Below, piece by piece: positions 8,655 to 17,935 of a DNA stretch of 64,000 nucleotides; position 1 is the stretch's first letter; every line of letters begins with the position of its first letter. Under the pieces are notes generated by a model. The model saw only the letters and a program-made list of their open reading frames with translations. It was not told the origin of the DNA and did not search any database. The stretch is from assembly GCF_001730365.1 (NCBI RefSeq), contig NZ_MIKB01000001.1:62001-126000 (forward strand), read 5' to 3'. This DNA comes from Enterococcus quebecensis. GTDB lineage: Bacteria > Bacillota > Bacilli > Lactobacillales > Enterococcaceae. The position numbers were made by a program, and so were the translations under genes.

Positions 8655-10088
8655 TTATGTTTCTTGTAAATCCTTTGGAATTCCGAATAAAAAGGTAGCA
8701 ATAAATCCGCCTGCGTATGCAGCGAGTAAACCTAAGACATAAGCTAACCATTGATTATTAGCAATTAATGGTATCAGTGCTACACCGCTTGGACCAATGG
8801 CAATCGAACCGATGTTACCGAATGCTCCGATTACAGCCCCACCAATACCGCCTCCAATACAAGCTGTAACAAAGGGGCGTCCTAATGGCAGTGTCACACC
8901 ATAAATCAATGGCTCACCAATCCCTAATATACCTACAGGTAGTGCACCTTTAATCATTTCAACAAGTTTCTTATCTTTTTTACAACGAATCCACAAGGCT
9001 AAAGCTGCACCTACTTGACCTGCACCCGCCATTGCTAGAATCGGCAACAGTAATGTCATCCCTGTTTGATTAATCATTTCAATATGAATCGGCGTTAGTA
9101 TTTGATGTAGCCCAAACATGACCATTGGCAAGAAGGTAGCACCCAAAGTAAATCCTGCTAAAATACCTCCTTTTTCTAAAACAACATTGATTACACCAAC
9201 AAGACTATTTGATATAAAACCTGCAATAGGCATAATCAGGAAAATCGTTATCAATCCAATCACAAGTAAGGCAACTGTTGGTGTAATAATGATATCAATC
9301 GAATCTGGTATCACTTTATGCAGTTGTTTTTCTATCAAAGACAACAACCAAACAGCAAAAATAACACCAATAATTCCACCTTGTCCAGCTGATAAATTCC
9401 CCCCAGTCAAAAAATTAGGTAAGGGTGCTTCTGGATTCATACCAGTCAACATGGTTACCGCACCGATCACTCCTCCAAGCGCTGGTGTTGCCCCAAATTC
9501 GCTAGCGCTATTAATCCCAGTATATAAAGCTAGATAAGCAAATATTCCATTTTTTATGATATTCAAAACGTCTATATATTGTTGCCATGAATCGCCGATC
9601 GTTCCAGCAACTAGCAAGTTTGACATTACTGCCGCAATCCCACCAATTATACCTGCTCCAACAAATGCAGGTATTAACGGAACAAAAATATTAGAAATCG
9701 CTTTCAAAACCTTTTTGAATCTAGAATTACTTTTATTTTTTTCCTTTTGTGTCGCTTTGACTTTAGCAGCTTTTTCTTCGACTAGTTGTTTTCCAGTTTG
9801 ATCTTCCTGATCTGGAAATGGCTCACCCAATTTTACACCAGCTATGTCAACCATTTCTTGCGCCACTTTATTCACAGTTCCAGGTCCAATTACAACTTGC
9901 AATGTGTCATCTTCTACGACACCCATTACTCCCTCAATAGTTTTTAATCCTTCTAGATTAACTTTGTTGTAGTCACGAATATCCATACGAACACGTGTCA
10001 TACAGTGACGTAGTTTTAATACATTCCCTTTACCTCCTACTTCTTTATAAATTTCTCTAGCCAAATATTTGATTTTGTCCTCTACCAT
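8655..10088 (-). CDS. murP: PTS EIIBC transporter for N-acetylmuramic acid (MurP type)
   Basis: The protein has an N-terminal EIIB domain with the phosphorylated cysteine (Cys29, in [12 protein letters not shown]), a charged linker (about 85-120) and an EIIC domain with about ten membrane segments. It has no EIIA domain, so it needs an external EIIA, presumably the crr product encoded at 12252-12743. The frame opens at 10112, but AAAGGAG lies 8 bases before the ATG at 10088, giving 477 residues. It lies between murQ and murR. In staphylococci MurP imports MurNAc-GlcNAc; that specificity is inferred from context here. Confidence 0.88.
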   Translation of the reverse strand: MVEDKIKYLAREIYKEVGGKGNVLKLRHCMTRVRMDIRDYNKVNLEGLKTIEGVMGVVEDDTLQVVIGPGTVNKVAQEMVDIAGVKLGEPFPDQEDQTGKQLVEEKAAKVKATQKEKNKSNSRFKKVLKAISNIFVPLIPAFVGAGIIGGIAAVMSNLLVAGTIGDSWQQYIDVLNIIKNGIFAYLALYTGINSASEFGATPALGGVIGAVTMLTGMNPEAPLPNFLTGGNLSAGQGGIIGVIFAVWLLSLIEKQLHKVIPDSIDIIITPTVALLVIGLITIFLIMPIAGFISNSLVGVINVVLEKGGILAGFTLGATFLPMVMFGLHQILTPIHIEMINQTGMTLLLPILAMAGAGQVGAALALWIRCKKDKKLVEMIKGALPVGILGIGEPLIYGVTLPLGRPFVTACIGGGIGGAVIGAFGNIGSIAIGPSGVALIPLIANNQWLAYVLGLLAAYAGGFIATFLFGIPKDLQET

Positions 10089-10112
10089 GATTGTTTCTCC
10101 TTTCGATCTCAT

Positions 10113-11000
10113 TTAAAGTGTATTTTTTATAAATTGGTTACCTTGTGCTAATTTTTTTAGCGCTTCGTCTTTTGACGCATTTGTCAATAACATAACGATT
10201 GCTAGTTTTACATTTTCATCTGCTTTGATAAAATATGTTGTTGCTGTTTCGTAGTTGCAAGCAGTTGCTTCCATAATAATTCGTTTTGAGCGTTCAACAA
10301 GTTTTTCATTCGTTGGTTTTACATCTACCATTAAGTTCTTATACACCTTACCAATTCCGATCATTGAAATAGTCGATAGCATATTCAAAATTAGTTTCTG
10401 AGCCGTTCCAGATTTCAATCGAGTTGAACCCGTTAAAAATTCAGGACCTGCGTCAATTTCAATAGGCCATTGTGCATATGGACTGATTTTAGCTTCTTTA
10501 TTACAAGAAATTGAAGCGGTAGTGGCACCAACTGAGTCTGCGTAGATCAATCCACCGATCACGTAAGGAGTACGTCCACTTGCAGCAATTCCGATCACAA
10601 TATCTTTACTTGTTAGTCCTAAATCTGTTAAATCTTGTTTTCCTAACTCTTGTGAGTCTTCTGCTCCTTCAACAGCTATAGTCATCGCTTTTTGTCCGCC
10701 TGCAATTAAACCTTGAACCATTTCTGGCGATACACCAAATGTAGGTACACATTCTGCAGCATCTAGCACACCTAAACGGCCACTTGTTCCTGCCCCCATA
10801 TAAATGAGTCTCCCTCCATTATTAAAAGAATCTATGATTGATTTTACAACTGGTTCTATTTGAGGAAGTGCTTCTCTTACAGCTAAAGCAACCTTTTGAT
10901 CTTCTCGATTCATTTTCTCCAGTGCTTCTTTTATGGTTAGTTCATCTAAATTCATAGTTTCTTGGTTTCTGCGTTCTGTGGTTAATTTTTCTAAATTCAT
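10113..11000 (-). CDS. murQ: N-acetylmuramic acid 6-phosphate etherase
   Basis: MurQ cleaves the D-lactyl ether of MurNAc-6-phosphate to give GlcNAc-6-phosphate. The 295-residue protein has the SIS fold with GAGTSGRLG at 69-77 and the catalytic acids Glu83 and Glu114, at the same numbers as in the Escherichia coli enzyme. A C-terminal helical domain follows. The gene starts one base after mupG ends, and its stop codon lies 24 bases before the murP start, so the three are translated from one mRNA. Confidence 0.95.
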   Translation of the reverse strand: MNLEKLTTERRNQETMNLDELTIKEALEKMNREDQKVALAVREALPQIEPVVKSIIDSFNNGGRLIYMGAGTSGRLGVLDAAECVPTFGVSPEMVQGLIAGGQKAMTIAVEGAEDSQELGKQDLTDLGLTSKDIVIGIAASGRTPYVIGGLIYADSVGATTASISCNKEAKISPYAQWPIEIDAGPEFLTGSTRLKSGTAQKLILNMLSTISMIGIGKVYKNLMVDVKPTNEKLVERSKRIIMEATACNYETATTYFIKADENVKLAIVMLLTNASKDEALKKLAQGNQFIKNTL

Positions 11001-11001
11001 T

Positions 11002-12066
11002 TTATAATGTTCCTTTCTCCGTCAAGTTAAACGTTCTACCAGCTTTTATCAATTGCAACAAAGAATGATCTTCTGGCGTCACTTGTGCAACAACATTAAC
11101 CTTTTTATTCTCTGGTAAATCTATTTTTGTTAATTGAATTTCTCCCATATATCTTCCATAACCAATATTGTCAATCGTTACACTGCCCATTTTACGTTCT
11201 AATACTTCCTCTGGTTCAATCATTTCAATTTTTCCAAAACGTGCATCAGCACTGCGTATCACATCTCTTGCTTCATCCTGTCGATTATTATGATCACCTA
11301 AAATAAGTGAGTAATAACGACTACCAATATCTTCAACTTCCATTTGAATAACACCATACTTACTGTATATTTCAAACTGCTTCTGTGTTCGTTTGCTAAT
11401 CATAGGATCTCCGAAGTAAACACCTTCAACTCTATAATTTTCTTTCAGATCAACTGCGGCTGAAAATGGATTGTCATAGCGATGTTTTTCAAGGGTAGGT
11501 AATCCTTCATATAATGGACCACGCAGCTGCTCATTCCCCGGAACAAAGGCAACTACTTGAAATCCAGTTTGCTTTAACCATTCATTTTTCTTTCTAAAAA
11601 ATCGACTTGATAAACCTGTTTCGGGTCTTGGATAGTAATTATGCCACGCTTCAATATGTTCAAAATTTGCACGAAAAGATTTTAATTCTGTTATATCATC
11701 TGTTGTAATCGTGCTAGCATTCAAACCAACATCAAGAGATTGAGATACTTTTGCAATTAGTTGATTGGAAATAGCATAATCCATACGCAAACCGGTTACT
11801 CCTATAGATAAAAGTTCATCTAAATGCTCAAAGGAAAAGCCCGCACGTTCCAAAGCAATTCCTGAGATATCAACCATTAATTTCATCTTAGCTTTTTTAG
11901 CAACTTCACCAAGCTCTTTCAGTCTGTTTGCATAGAGGTCTCCATTCTCTTCTGGAATATGTAGGGAAGTAAAAATCCCTTTAAATCCAATTTGATGCAT
12001 TTCTTGAATATATGTCCGTGTCTCACCAGTCATTTCTTCACCTAAGAAAATTGAAATGCCAAACAT
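11002..12066 (-). CDS. mupG: MupG family 6-phospho-N-acetylmuramidase (DUF871)
   Basis: The family has a TIM-barrel domain (about 1-240) and a C-terminal cyclophilin-like domain (about 255-354). Staphylococcal MupG hydrolyses MurNAc-6-phosphate-GlcNAc after import by MurP. The N-terminal [11 protein letters not shown] is typical. The open frame could start with GTG at 12075, but that GTG overlaps the AAAGGAG site; ATG at 12066 is 8-9 bases away from it and is preferred (354 residues). It is the first gene of mupG-murQ-murP-murR, behind a promoter with an overlapping cre-like site. Confidence 0.88.
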   Translation of the reverse strand: MFGISIFLGEEMTGETRTYIQEMHQIGFKGIFTSLHIPEENGDLYANRLKELGEVAKKAKMKLMVDISGIALERAGFSFEHLDELLSIGVTGLRMDYAISNQLIAKVSQSLDVGLNASTITTDDITELKSFRANFEHIEAWHNYYPRPETGLSSRFFRKKNEWLKQTGFQVVAFVPGNEQLRGPLYEGLPTLEKHRYDNPFSAAVDLKENYRVEGVYFGDPMISKRTQKQFEIYSKYGVIQMEVEDIGSRYYSLILGDHNNRQDEARDVIRSADARFGKIEMIEPEEVLERKMGSVTIDNIGYGRYMGEIQLTKIDLPENKKVNVVAQVTPEDHSLLQLIKAGRTFNLTEKGTL

Positions 12067-12082
12067 TTCAGCCACTCCTTTC

Positions 12083-12123
12083 TAATACGCTTTCATTATA
12101 AACTTTATGAAATTAAATTTCAA
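12083..12123 (-). promoter_or_regulatory. mupG operon promoter with overlapping cre-like site
   Basis: TTGAAA (12123-12118), 17 bases, TATAAT (12100-12095) form a near-consensus sigma-A promoter on the minus strand. ATGAAAGCGTATTA (12096-12083) overlaps the -10 end and matches the CcpA cre pattern WTGNAANCGNWNNCW with one mismatch. Repression by CcpA on preferred sugars is the inference. Confidence 0.7.
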
Positions 12124-12175
12124 CAAAAAACATAAATATTAAGATTTAACAAAATAAAATTTCGGATTAATCAAT

Positions 12176-12210
12176 ATAAAAAGAGCGAAAATGTTTATTT
12201 TTTCGACTCT
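12176..12210 (-). terminator. Terminator downstream of the EIIA-Glc gene
   Basis: AGAGCGAAAA (12182-12191) pairs with TTTTCGACTCT (12200-12210) with one bulge; a minus-strand T-run follows. It separates the crr transcript from the mupG promoter. Confidence 0.7.
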
Positions 12211-12251
12211 CTCAAACACTCTTTTATTTATTCAATTGGCGATCCACGTTT

Positions 12252-12743
12252 TTACGCTGTAGCAACCCCAACTTCATCTTCTACATTTATCGGTCCAGTT
12301 CTAGTTAGATTAAAGCTCTTTACTAAATCCATATTGGTAATTACAACAACCATGTCGGTAGCTTTCCCAGCAGAAGTAATAAATTCTAAATCAACCTTAG
12401 CTATCAACGTTCCTCTAGATACTTTGCTTCCTTCACTGACTTTTATGTCAAATGGCTCTCCATTTAATTCTGCAGTATCAATTCCCATATGAAGTAAAAT
12501 TTCTAAACCATTTCCCATCTTCATGCCAACCGCATGCTTTGTTTGAAACACACTAAGTACTTCCCCTTCAATGGGCGAGTATATTTCACCTGTTTCTGGA
12601 ATAATTGCAAAACCGTCTCCCATCATCTTCTGAGAAAAAACAGGATCCTTAACTTCACTGATGGGAATTAAATTCCCTTTAGCAACTGCATATAGCGTTT
12701 CATTTAATTGAACTGGTTCTTTCTTTTTCAAAAATCCAAACAT
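12252..12743 (-). CDS. crr: PTS glucose-type EIIA protein
   Basis: The 163-residue soluble EIIA domain accepts phosphate from HPr. The active-site histidine is His85 in EILLHMGIDT, and the partner His70 lies in TKHAVGMK, matching EIIA-Glc of E. coli. Because MurP downstream lacks EIIA, this protein probably supplies it, and may also serve other EIIBC permeases. It has its own promoter and a terminator before mupG, so expression is not strictly tied to MurNAc use. GGAGG lies about 8 bases before the ATG at 12743. Confidence 0.9.
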   Translation of the reverse strand: MFGFLKKKEPVQLNETLYAVAKGNLIPISEVKDPVFSQKMMGDGFAIIPETGEIYSPIEGEVLSVFQTKHAVGMKMGNGLEILLHMGIDTAELNGEPFDIKVSEGSKVSRGTLIAKVDLEFITSAGKATDMVVVITNMDLVKSFNLTRTGPINVEDEVGVATA

Positions 12744-12776
12744 TTACTTTATCCTCCAATTTTCATGAATAGTAAT

Positions 12777-12805
12777 AGTATAGAAAATTCTCAGAATAAT
12801 TACAA
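12777..12805 (-). promoter_or_regulatory. Promoter of the EIIA-Glc gene
   Basis: TTGTAA (12805-12800), 17 bases, TATACT (12782-12777) on the minus strand, about 34 bases before the ATG at 12743. Confidence 0.6.
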
Positions 12806-12851
12806 GAATGAATATGTTGTAGTCCACTTTTCTCCCCTCACAAAAAGTTAG

Positions 12852-12880
12852 TTGGTTTTTTTGACACTAAAAGGTATACT
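12852..12880 (+). promoter_or_regulatory. Promoter of uppP
   Basis: TTGGTT (12852-12857), 17 bases, TATACT (12875-12880). It sits inside what would be the coding sequence if the first in-frame ATG-like start upstream were used, supporting the later start at 12921. Confidence 0.6.
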
Positions 12881-12920
12881 ATTAGTGATTTATTATTTTA
12901 TTCCGGAAAGGATTGAACCT

Positions 12921-13751
12921 ATGCTTTTATCAAATTTATGGAAAGCAATTATTCTTGGCATTATCGAAGGTGTGACAGAATGGCTTCCTATTAGTAGTAC
13001 TGGGCATTTAATTTTAGTCGATGAATTTATTAAAATGAACCTTAGTAAAGACTTTATGGAGATGTTTAATGTCGTTATCCAACTCGGTGCAATCATGGCT
13101 GTTGTCTTTCTTTACTTTCATAAACTAAATCCCTTCTCTCCTCAAAAAACTGAAATAGAGAAAAAAGATACTTGGGTTCTTTGGTCTAAAGTTATTGTTG
13201 CTTGTGCACCCGCAGCAATCATTGGCATCCCGCTAGATGACTGGTTGGAAGCTAAATTTCACAATTTCTTTACAGTGGCCCTAATGTTAATTGTTTACGG
13301 AGTTGCCTTTGTAGTAATTGAAAAAAGAAATAGAACACGTAAACCAAAATGTACAGATTTAAATCAATTCACGTATAAAGCGGCAGCAGTTGTTGGCTTT
13401 TTCCAAGTTTTATCGTTGATTCCAGGTACCTCTCGTTCAGGAGCGACAATTCTTGGAGCAATTATTATTGGAGCCTCAAGATTTGTTGCAACAGAGTTTT
13501 CATTCTTCCTTGGAATTCCAGTTATGTTTGGAGCAAGCTTCTTAAAAATTTTGAAATTCGTATTGAAAGGAAATTCATTTGGATTTACAGAAATTTTTAT
13601 TTTGCTAACTGGCTCTATCGTTGCATTTGTTGTATCAGTTATCGTTATTAAGTTCTTATTAAACTACCTGAAACGAAACGATTTCACCGCTTTTGGATGG
13701 TATCGAATTATTTTGGGTGTGCTACTTATTAGTTATTGGCTATTTTCATAA
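12921..13751 (+). CDS. uppP: Undecaprenyl-diphosphatase
   Basis: UppP (BacA) dephosphorylates undecaprenyl diphosphate to recycle the lipid carrier for peptidoglycan and teichoic acid synthesis; overexpression gives bacitracin tolerance. The 276-residue membrane protein has the (E/Q)xxxE-type segment GIIEGVTEWLP near residue 15 and the PGTSRSGAT phosphate motif near 175, with about eight membrane segments. The frame opens at 12852, but AAAGGA lies 8 bases before the ATG at 12921 and a promoter lies in between. It is a single gene ending at a terminator. Confidence 0.93.
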   Translation: MLLSNLWKAIILGIIEGVTEWLPISSTGHLILVDEFIKMNLSKDFMEMFNVVIQLGAIMAVVFLYFHKLNPFSPQKTEIEKKDTWVLWSKVIVACAPAAIIGIPLDDWLEAKFHNFFTVALMLIVYGVAFVVIEKRNRTRKPKCTDLNQFTYKAAAVVGFFQVLSLIPGTSRSGATILGAIIIGASRFVATEFSFFLGIPVMFGASFLKILKFVLKGNSFGFTEIFILLTGSIVAFVVSVIVIKFLLNYLKRNDFTAFGWYRIILGVLLISYWLFS

Positions 13752-13758
13752 GACTATT

Positions 13759-13786
13759 AGAACCGATTGAATCGGTTCTTTTTTAT
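13759..13786 (+). terminator. Terminator of uppP
   Basis: AGAACCGAT (13759-13767), loop TGA, ATCGGTTCT (13771-13779), then a T-run. Confidence 0.9.
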
Positions 13787-13827
13787 TTATCGGAATAATT
13801 TAAGTAAGTAAAATGAACTCTCCTTAA

Positions 13828-13842
13828 TGATAATGATTATCA
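13828..13842. promoter_or_regulatory. Perfect 7-1-7 Fur-type box
   Basis: TGATAATGATTATCA is an exact 7-1-7 inverted repeat, identical to the Bacillus Fur box core TGATAATNATTATCA. It lies 153 bases upstream of the metal ATPase start, well above any likely core promoter. Confidence 0.75.
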
Positions 13843-13909
13843 CTATTAATTAGAATCAATCTATTTAAAAACAAAAAACAAAACCTTATAAATAAAGGTT
13901 ATTTCTAAT

Positions 13910-13924
13910 TGATAACCACTATCA
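13910..13924. promoter_or_regulatory. Second, imperfect Fur-type box
   Basis: TGATAACCACTATCA matches the 7-1-7 Fur box with one change in each half. It lies 71 bases before the ATPase start. Confidence 0.55.
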
Positions 13925-13941
13925 TTCTCATTTAGTTGATT

Positions 13942-13962
13942 CTATTATCAATTAGATAATAG
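13942..13962. promoter_or_regulatory. Palindrome before the metal ATPase gene
   Basis: CTATTATC (13942-13949) and GATAATAG (13955-13962) are exact inverted repeats around AATTA. This may be a third metalloregulator site or part of the promoter. No clear -35/-10 pair could be fixed in 13925-13990. Confidence 0.4.
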
Positions 13963-13994
13963 ATGTGTTATCCTTTTTATAAGGAGTGATATTT

Positions 13995-15911
13995 ATGAAA
14001 CTTTCAGAAGAAAAACAAGCAATTCTATCTACTATTTTATGTTTATTATTTATGGTTATTGGCTTTATACTAGAAAAATCAGGTACAGCCCTTTACCCCA
14101 TCAGTTTTATTTTAGCTATTTTTTTTGGCGGATTTAAACAAACAAAAGAAGGGCTAATTGAAACGATTAAAAATCGTCATTTAAATGTAGACTTACTGAT
14201 GGCTTTAGCTGCCATCGGAGCTTGTATCATCGGTAATTGGTTTGAAGGTGCTATGCTAACATTTATTTTCTGTCTTAGTGGTGCATTGGAAGAATATACG
14301 ACAAACAAAAGCAAAAAGGAAATTGCCAGTTTGATGAATATGCAACCAGAAACAGCATTGTTACTTAACGATCAAGGAAAAACGACCGAGACCGCTGTGA
14401 ACCAATTACAGATTGGAAATTTATTACTTGTTCCTAAAGGAGCAAGTATCCCGATTGACGGTATATTAACAAAGGGTTCTTCAACAATTGATGAAGCAGC
14501 AATAACAGGAGAATCTGTACCTGCTGAAAAAAGAAAAGATGATTCCTTATTTGGAGGAACAATCAATTTAGGCGAAGCCATTACAATGACTGTTACTAAG
14601 AATAGTGAAGATACACTATTCGCTAAAATCATCCGACTAGTAGATGAAGCGCAAAATACTCCTTCCCAAACAGCAAGCTTTATCGAGAAACTGGAAAACA
14701 TTTATGTAAAAGTCGTTTTGATTGCTATTCCATTAATGATTTTGATTCCTTATTTATTTTTAGGTTGGTCATGGAATGAGAGTTTTTATAGAGGAATGGT
14801 TTTATTAGTCGTTGCTTCTCCATGTGCTTTAGTAGCTTCAGCTACACCTGCAACACTAGCCGCAATCTCTAATGGAGCAAGAAATGGTGTATTATTTAAA
14901 GGCGGCGTGTATTTAGAAAATTTGGCTTCATTAAAAGCAATTGCTTTTGATAAAACTGGCACTCTGACACGTGGTGTTCCTGTTGTTACTGATTCCCTAT
15001 TCTTAAACAACGATCAGGATGCTCTAAATATTCTTGTAGCGATGGAAAGAAGGTCTACTCATCCTTTAGCTCAAGCTATTGTCAGCCGTTTTGATGATGA
15101 AACTACATTAGATTATGAACAGATTGAAGTCAAAAACGTCATTGGTTTAGGAATGGAAGCAACTATTGCCTCTACTACTTGGCGTATAGGGAAAAGTACG
15201 TTTAACGACCAAACAACAATAGACAACACCTTACTGACAAAAATTGATGAACTCCAACAAGATGGAAAAACAGTGATTTGTTTGTTCAAAGACCAAGAAA
15301 TAGTTGCATATTTTGGATTATTAGATGTTCCTAAGCCAGAAGCCAAAAAAACTATCAGCTATTTTAAAGAAGCAGGTGTTCATACAACCATGATCACTGG
15401 AGATCATGAAAAAACAGCTGCTGCTGTAGCAAAAGAACTTAAGATTGACGAAGTTTATGCGAATTGTTTACCTGAAGACAAGACAATCTTGATTAAAGAA
15501 CAAAAAAAGAAATACGGCGTGAATGCAATGGTCGGTGACGGTATCAATGATGCTCCAGCTTTAGCAAATTCGGCTATCGGCATAGCTATGGGAGAAGGAA
15601 CAGATATTGCTATGGATATCGCCGATATGGTTTTAATCCAAAATGACTTGGAGAAATTACAAATGAGTCATTTACTTTCAAAAAAATTGAAGCGAATTGT
15701 CACTCAAAATATTCTATTTTCTGCGGGAGTCATTATCATACTGATTTTGTCTAACTTTTTCCAAATTATTAATTTACCCTTAGGCGTGATTGGGCATGAA
15801 GGCAGTACGATTTTGGTGATTTTAAATGGCTTGAGAATGCTACAAACGATCTCTGTTAAACAATATTCTCCTGCAAAGAACTATTCTACAAAAACAGCAG
15901 AATCCGTCTAA
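13995..15911 (+). CDS. P1B-4-type metal-transporting ATPase, probable iron exporter (PfeT/FrvA-like)
   Basis: The 638-residue P-type ATPase has the phosphorylated Asp319 in DKTGTLT, a TGES actuator motif near 171, an HP dipeptide in the nucleotide domain, and GDGINDAP. Membrane motifs SPC (Cys277) and HEGST (near residue 601) are the P1B-4 signature of Fe(II)/Co/Zn exporters such as Bacillus PfeT, Listeria FrvA and ZosA. There is no N-terminal CxxC metal domain. AAGGAG precedes the ATG at 13995 by 8 bases. Fur-type boxes upstream point to iron; cadmium or zinc transport cannot be excluded. Confidence 0.85.
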   Translation: MKLSEEKQAILSTILCLLFMVIGFILEKSGTALYPISFILAIFFGGFKQTKEGLIETIKNRHLNVDLLMALAAIGACIIGNWFEGAMLTFIFCLSGALEEYTTNKSKKEIASLMNMQPETALLLNDQGKTTETAVNQLQIGNLLLVPKGASIPIDGILTKGSSTIDEAAITGESVPAEKRKDDSLFGGTINLGEAITMTVTKNSEDTLFAKIIRLVDEAQNTPSQTASFIEKLENIYVKVVLIAIPLMILIPYLFLGWSWNESFYRGMVLLVVASPCALVASATPATLAAISNGARNGVLFKGGVYLENLASLKAIAFDKTGTLTRGVPVVTDSLFLNNDQDALNILVAMERRSTHPLAQAIVSRFDDETTLDYEQIEVKNVIGLGMEATIASTTWRIGKSTFNDQTTIDNTLLTKIDELQQDGKTVICLFKDQEIVAYFGLLDVPKPEAKKTISYFKEAGVHTTMITGDHEKTAAAVAKELKIDEVYANCLPEDKTILIKEQKKKYGVNAMVGDGINDAPALANSAIGIAMGEGTDIAMDIADMVLIQNDLEKLQMSHLLSKKLKRIVTQNILFSAGVIIILILSNFFQIINLPLGVIGHEGSTILVILNGLRMLQTISVKQYSPAKNYSTKTAESV

Positions 15912-15990
15912 TTATCCTTACACAAAAATTCATTTTTACATGATGAAATCAATAATTTTACTGTTAAGGAAAAAAACTTGTCATCTTTTA

Positions 15991-16019
15991 TTGCAATGCC
16001 TGTTTGGATTAGGTATAAT
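15991..16019 (+). promoter_or_regulatory. Promoter of rpsT
   Basis: TTGCAA (15991-15996), 17 bases, TATAAT (16014-16019). The leader to the ATG is about 58 bases long. Confidence 0.75.
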
Positions 16020-16083
16020 GATTAGTGTTGAATTACATATGGATTTTCCTGTGTAAGACCTTAATTTATCGGAGGTGAAAGAA

Positions 16084-16338
16084 ATGCCAAATATTGAATC
16101 TGCAATCAAACGTGTACGTACTAACGCTAATAAGAATGCTCAAAATTCATCTCAAAAAAATGCTATGCGTACAGCTATCAAGAAATTTGAAGATGCTGTA
16201 GCTGCTGGCGCTGACAATGTTGATGCGTTATATAAAGAAGCTGCTAGAGCTGTTGATATGGCTGAAACAAAAGGATTAATCCATAAAAACAAAGCAAGCC
16301 GTGACAAATCACGTCTAAGCAAAAAATTAGCAAAATAA
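16084..16338 (+). CDS. rpsT: 30S ribosomal protein S20
   Basis: The 84-residue, lysine- and alanine-rich helical protein begins [14 protein letters not shown] and binds 16S rRNA in the small subunit. The frame could start 9 bases earlier, but GGAGGTG lies 6-8 bases before the ATG at 16084. It is monocistronic, convergent with the NTF2-like gene. Its position next to holA and the comE genes matches B. subtilis. Confidence 0.97.
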   Translation: MPNIESAIKRVRTNANKNAQNSSQKNAMRTAIKKFEDAVAAGADNVDALYKEAARAVDMAETKGLIHKNKASRDKSRLSKKLAK

Positions 16339-16347
16339 TGATTTGTA

Positions 16348-16377
16348 GAAGCTAACAAACGTTAGCTTCTTTTTTAT
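16348..16377 (+). terminator. Terminator of rpsT
   Basis: GAAGCTAAC (16348-16356), loop AAAC, GTTAGCTTC (16361-16369), then TTTTTT. Confidence 0.92.
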
Positions 16378-16379
16378 AC

Positions 16380-16426
16380 AAAAAAGTAAGGAAGAAAAAA
16401 ACTTATGTTTTTCATCCCTTACTTCT
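16380..16426 (-). terminator. Terminator for the NTF2-like gene
   Basis: AAGTAAGG (16384-16391) pairs with CCTTACTT (16417-16424), with partial inner pairing of the A-run and T-run; on the minus strand it ends in a T-run. Confidence 0.75.
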
Positions 16427-16447
16427 TATTTTTCGACATAATTACTT

Positions 16448-16831
16448 CTAGTCCTGAAGTTCAAGTCCTTTACGATCAATTTGGATCCAGTATTCAGAAA
16501 TTTTATTTTTCTCCACAAGGTAAACAGCGCTCGCAATTTGGACGACCGTTTTTCCGTTACTAATTTGTCCAGTCTGTTTCCACCGGACATAGACCTTATT
16601 ATCCTCAGCCAATAGCTCTTGAATCTCTAATGTAAATTGACCATAGAGCTCCTGCATTTCCTTTACATGATCAATATAATCTTGAGGAGTTCTCGTTATT
16701 GTATATTCATTTTCAGACTGAACTTGATGCGCAACTACGGACTCATGCAAAAAATCGTGTGCCGCTTGAAGTTTTTTTCCAGACCGAACTTCCGCAAAAA
16801 AAGACTCAACTACTTTTTTAGATTCATTCAT
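16448..16831 (-). CDS. NTF2-like/SnoaL-type protein
   Basis: The 127-residue protein has the cone-shaped NTF2-like pattern: an N-terminal helix (VVESFFAEVRSG), a histidine-containing helix, then strands with VYVRWKQTGQ and a final EYWIQIDRKGL. Such proteins are small-molecule enzymes or binding proteins such as SnoaL-type cyclases and ester-modifying enzymes; no function can be assigned. It is separated from holA by only about 23 bases on the same strand and may be read through from it. TAGAGGTAA precedes the ATG. Confidence 0.75.
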   Translation of the reverse strand: MNESKKVVESFFAEVRSGKKLQAAHDFLHESVVAHQVQSENEYTITRTPQDYIDHVKEMQELYGQFTLEIQELLAEDNKVYVRWKQTGQISNGKTVVQIASAVYLVEKNKISEYWIQIDRKGLELQD

Positions 16832-16854
16832 AGAAAGTTACCTCTATTCAATAT

Positions 16855-17886
16855 TTAACTCATAACCTGTCCAGATAATTTAAGAATAAATAACTCAAAA
16901 AGTAACTCTTTATCCATCTTACCTGTTTTCATTTGATAATCATTCTCCACTAATTCATCATAGATAGCTTCCAAACGATCAAGTTCAAATCTTCGCACCT
17001 GCTGTAAAGCTAGTTTCACTCGATAAGGATGAACCTTTAATGTATCAGCAATATTTGATTGTTGATACCCTAACTTCGCTAAAATTTTTGTTTGTAAAAA
17101 GAGACGAATCTGATTTAATAAAATCGCATTTAACTTGATAGTTTCTTCTCCTTGAAGCAATAGATCTTCATATAGTTGGATTGCTTTTTCTCCATGACCA
17201 GATAAAACATCATTTGTTAGGTCAAACACATTATGTTCTAAGGATTTAGGCACTAACTCTTTGACACTATTTAATGAAATTATTTTGCTATCAGATGCAT
17301 ATAAAAATAATTTCTGTAACTCTCCCATCACTTTTGATAAGTTTAAATCAGTCAGCTGTAGTAATAAGTCAAAAGCTTCTGGTCGAATTTCATATCCTTC
17401 TCCATGAATTGTTTGTTCCACGTACTGTCTTACTTCTCGCTCCCCCATTGGATTAACATCAATGATTTCAGCTAGCTTTTTTATTGATTTGACCACTTTT
17501 TTTCGTTCATCTAATTTTTCAACGTTCGCAATAAATACTAGAATAGTCGTTGGTGACGGCTGCTCTAGATATTTAAGTAAACTGTCAATATCGTGTTCGA
17601 GCCCATTTGTTTTTTTCTCAGCGGTTAAAAAATAAGGATTTTCAATAAAAACCAACCGATAATCACCAAAAAATGGTATCGTTTCAGCTTCTTCCATTGC
17701 AACAGATAACGGAACTTCTTCCATATCAAATGAAGAGTAGTTAAATTGATCATCTTCTGTTTTGATCAGTTGGTTCATTAATTCTGTTTTAAACAATTCA
17801 CTTAAATACCCTTCTGTTCCCTGAATTAGATAAACAGAAGCAAACTGCTGTTGTCTTACTTTTTTCAACGCCTCTTGTAAATTCAT
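16855..17886 (-). CDS. holA: DNA polymerase III delta subunit
   Basis: HolA opens the beta clamp within the clamp-loader complex. The protein has the AAA+-like N-terminal segment (VYLIQGTEGYL near the start, ATP site degenerate as usual for delta), a middle domain and a C-terminal collar domain. The frame opens at 17919; ATG at 17886 (MNLQEALKKV) follows GAGGGAAAAT and fits enterococcal homologues, giving 343 residues. It follows comEC by 49 bases, the order known in B. subtilis. Confidence 0.92.
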   Translation of the reverse strand: MNLQEALKKVRQQQFASVYLIQGTEGYLSELFKTELMNQLIKTEDDQFNYSSFDMEEVPLSVAMEEAETIPFFGDYRLVFIENPYFLTAEKKTNGLEHDIDSLLKYLEQPSPTTILVFIANVEKLDERKKVVKSIKKLAEIIDVNPMGEREVRQYVEQTIHGEGYEIRPEAFDLLLQLTDLNLSKVMGELQKLFLYASDSKIISLNSVKELVPKSLEHNVFDLTNDVLSGHGEKAIQLYEDLLLQGEETIKLNAILLNQIRLFLQTKILAKLGYQQSNIADTLKVHPYRVKLALQQVRRFELDRLEAIYDELVENDYQMKTGKMDKELLFELFILKLSGQVMS

Positions 17887-17935
17887 ATTTTCCCTCATTT
17901 CTCTTTTCCATCCTATCACTTTGCTTAAGGAATTG

